Below the pieces are notes generated by a model, which was not told the DNA's origin, ran no database searches, and saw only the letters and a program-made list of their open reading frames with translations. DNA of 64,000 nucleotides, taken from Alicycliphilus denitrificans K601. GTDB lineage: Bacteria > Pseudomonadota > Gammaproteobacteria > Burkholderiales > Burkholderiaceae_C. The stretch is from the NCBI RefSeq assembly GCF_000204645.1, contig NC_015422.1, positions 2,497,001 to 2,561,000 of the forward strand, in the 5' to 3' direction. The position numbers and the translations under genes are program-made. This document shows, piece after piece, positions 62,166 through 64,000 of this stretch (position 1 is its first letter; the number at the start of each line of letters is the position of its first letter).

Positions 62166-63875
62166 ATGGATGAGACGACAGACTGGACCGAAAGCGCTCG
62201 GCAGTTCCAGCAGATACTCGGCGAGAGCTGGGGCAAGGCGCTGCAGATGCTGCAGCCAGGGGAACTGGGCAAGGCCATGTCCATGCCGCCCTCCGCCCCG
62301 CTGAGCTTCGCGCCCGACAAGCTCGCCGCGCTACAGCAGCAATACATGGAGGATGCGCGCGCGCTGTGGGGCCAGGGCCTGCATGCCCAGGCGTCGAAGA
62401 CCGGCGACCGGCGCTTTGCCGGCGAGAGCTGGGCGAACAACCCGCTGTCGGCCTTCTCCGTGGCAGCCTACCAGCTGCAGGCCCGCGCCCTCATGGGGCT
62501 GGCCGATGCCGTGGAGGCCGACGAGAAGACCCGCGCGCGCATCCGCTTCAGCGTGGAGCAGTGGCTGGCCGCCATGGCGCCCAGCAACTTCCTGGCCCTC
62601 AATGCCGAGGCGCAGAAGAAAGCGCTGGAAACCCACGGCGAGAGCATTGCCAAGGGCGTGGCCAACCTGCTGCACGACATGCGCCAGGGCCACATCTCCA
62701 TGACCGACGAGAGCCGCTTCGAGGTGGGCCGCAACGTGGCCACCACCGAAGGCGCGGTGGTGTTCGAGAACGAGCTGTTCCAGCTCCTCGAATACAAGCC
62801 GCTCACGCCCAAGGTATACGAGCGGCCCTTCCTCATGGTGCCGCCGTGCATCAACAAGTACTACATCCTCGACCTGCAGCCCGAGAACTCGCTGATCCGC
62901 CACGCCGTGGCCCAGGGCCACCGCACCTTCGTGGTGAGCTGGCGCAACCCCGACGCGTCGCTCGCGCACAAGACCTGGGACGACTACATCGAGGACGCCG
63001 TGCTCACCGCCGTCGCCACCGTGCAGAAGATCGCCGGGACCAAGCAGATCAACGCCCTGGGCTTCTGCGTGGGCGGCACCATGCTGGCCAATGCGCTGGC
63101 GGTGCTGGCCGCGCGCGGGCAGGACAGCGTCGCCAGCGCCACCTTCCTCACCACACTCATCGACTTCGGCGACACCGGCATCCTCGACGTGTTCATCGAC
63201 GAGTCCTTCGTGCGCCTGCGCGAGATGCAGATGGGGCAGGGCGGGCTCATGAAGGGGCAGGACCTCGCCTCCACCTTCAGCTTCCTGCGCCCCAACGAGC
63301 TGGTGTGGAACTACGTGGTGGACAACTACCTCAAGGGCCAGACGCCGCCGCCCTTCGACCTGCTGTACTGGAACAGCGACAGCACCAACCTGCCCGGGCC
63401 GTACTACGCCTGGTACCTGCGCAACTTCTACCTGGAGAACAGGCTCATCGAGCCGGGCGCCCTCACCGTGTGCGGCGAGAAGCTGGACCTCTCCAAGGTC
63501 AAGCTGCCCGTGTACATCTACGGCTCGCGCGAAGACCACATCGTGCCCGCCGCCGCGGCCTACGCTTCGACCCAGGTGCTGCCCGGCAAGAAACGCTTCG
63601 TCATGGGCGCCTCGGGCCACATCGCGGGCGTGATCAACCCGCCGGCGAAGAAAAAGCGCAGCCACTGGGTGCGCGAGGACGGCAAGCTGCCCCCCACGCT
63701 GGACGAATGGCTGGCCGGCGCGACCGAGTTGCCCGGCAGCTGGTGGGACGATTGGTGCGCCTGGCTCGCGGGCCACGCGGGCAAGCAGGTCGCCGCGCCC
63801 AAGAGCTACGGCAAGGCGCCGCACTTCAAGGACATAGAGCCGGCGCCGGGGCGCTACGTCAAGCAGAAGGCCTGA
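62166..63875 (+). CDS. phaC: Class I poly(3-hydroxyalkanoate) synthase
   Basis: Polymerase of 569 residues joining 3-hydroxyacyl-CoA into PHA granules. The nucleophile is Cys301 in the lipase-like box GFCVGGT, with downstream catalytic Asp (SREDHIVP) and His (GASGHIAG). Length fits class I. GGAGG precedes the ATG. It is followed at 79 bp by a thiolase gene, the usual phaC-phaA order. Confidence 0.96.
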   Translation: MDETTDWTESARQFQQILGESWGKALQMLQPGELGKAMSMPPSAPLSFAPDKLAALQQQYMEDARALWGQGLHAQASKTGDRRFAGESWANNPLSAFSVAAYQLQARALMGLADAVEADEKTRARIRFSVEQWLAAMAPSNFLALNAEAQKKALETHGESIAKGVANLLHDMRQGHISMTDESRFEVGRNVATTEGAVVFENELFQLLEYKPLTPKVYERPFLMVPPCINKYYILDLQPENSLIRHAVAQGHRTFVVSWRNPDASLAHKTWDDYIEDAVLTAVATVQKIAGTKQINALGFCVGGTMLANALAVLAARGQDSVASATFLTTLIDFGDTGILDVFIDESFVRLREMQMGQGGLMKGQDLASTFSFLRPNELVWNYVVDNYLKGQTPPPFDLLYWNSDSTNLPGPYYAWYLRNFYLENRLIEPGALTVCGEKLDLSKVKLPVYIYGSREDHIVPAAAAYASTQVLPGKKRFVMGASGHIAGVINPPAKKKRSHWVREDGKLPPTLDEWLAGATELPGSWWDDWCAWLAGHAGKQVAAPKSYGKAPHFKDIEPAPGRYVKQKA

Positions 63876-63954
63876 AGGCGGCTCCCCCCACTCCGATAAG
63901 ATTCATTCGCCTGCGGCATGGCGCCGGCAGGCATCACAGCAAAGAGGATTCACC

Positions 63955-64000
63955 ATGGAAGACATCGTCATCGTTTCCGCCGTGCGCACGCCCGTGGGCA
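63955..64000 (+). CDS. phaA: Acetyl-CoA acetyltransferase (beta-ketothiolase), 5' end
   Basis: Only 15 codons are in the window: MEDIVIVSAVRTPVG, the standard thiolase N-terminus. AGAGGA precedes the ATG. Position after phaC suggests PhaA, which condenses two acetyl-CoA. Confidence 0.85.
   Translation, partial: MEDIVIVSAVRTPVG

Overview
The window is GC-rich, densely coded chromosomal DNA from a betaproteobacterium, most likely a member of the Comamonadaceae (Acidovorax/Alicycliphilus/Delftia-type). Support comes from the iscRSUA-hscBA-fdx layout, a pyruvate dehydrogenase operon whose E3 carries its own lipoyl domain, smc-zipA-ligA in a row, a phaC-thiolase pair, two Bug-type tricarboxylate-transporter binding proteins, and a short palindromic repeat family that I recognise from this family. 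Species assignment is inference.

Layout. 1-660 is the 3' end of uvrB. 661-6353 is the iron-sulfur cluster operon (iscR, iscS, iscU, iscA, hscB, hscA, fdx), with a good intrinsic terminator between iscA and hscB. 6353-11482 carries a DnaQ-like exonuclease, two nearly identical tRNA-Val(CAC) genes, an FAD oxidoreductase, three small envelope-stress-type proteins, pyrD and rpiA. 11479-18419 (minus strand) carries a DUF4124/glutaredoxin-like protein, oligopeptidase prlC, folD and a FixL/FixJ-type two-component system. 18616-24823 is aceE-aceF-lpdA. 24880-26120 is a lower-GC patch with two unknown membrane/secreted genes and a broken gene, bounded by two look-alike terminators. 26121-35506 has Bug proteins, a Fic protein and a nested mobile-element scar. 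35507-42482 has a methyltransferase, a dehydrogenase, a broken PQ-loop gene, EVE, YeaQ-like and NlpC/P60 genes, and two transporters. 42679-47001 has a CHASE-PAS-GGDEF-EAL protein, a YnfA protein and a PEP-CTERM protein with a sigma-54-type promoter. 47270-57674 has smc, zipA, ligA, a patatin and penicillin-binding protein 1A. 57685-64000 has an MFS carrier, a Nudix hydrolase, a fumarylpyruvate/maleylpyruvate pair, pgeF, a small membrane protein, phaC and the start of a thiolase.

The two most unusual things are repeats and a deletion scar. First, a palindromic repeat of about 50-60 bp occurs in many gaps and also inside aceF, lpdA, ligA and pgeF, always in the same orientation and the same reading frame, so it is translated as an extra Ala/Pro/Gln-rich peptide. 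ligA carries a second, unrelated in-frame repeat in its adenylation domain. This resembles the Rickettsia palindromic elements in principle. Second, at 29275-33221 a Tn3-type transposon end lies in a lysR gene, an IS3-family element follows it, and an IS66-family element with an exact 8-bp target duplication sits inside the IS3 transposase. The sequence beyond the scar is not the rest of lysR but the 3' end of an MmgE/PrpD gene, so a deletion has joined the two.

No CRISPR array, rRNA, integrase or replication origin was seen.
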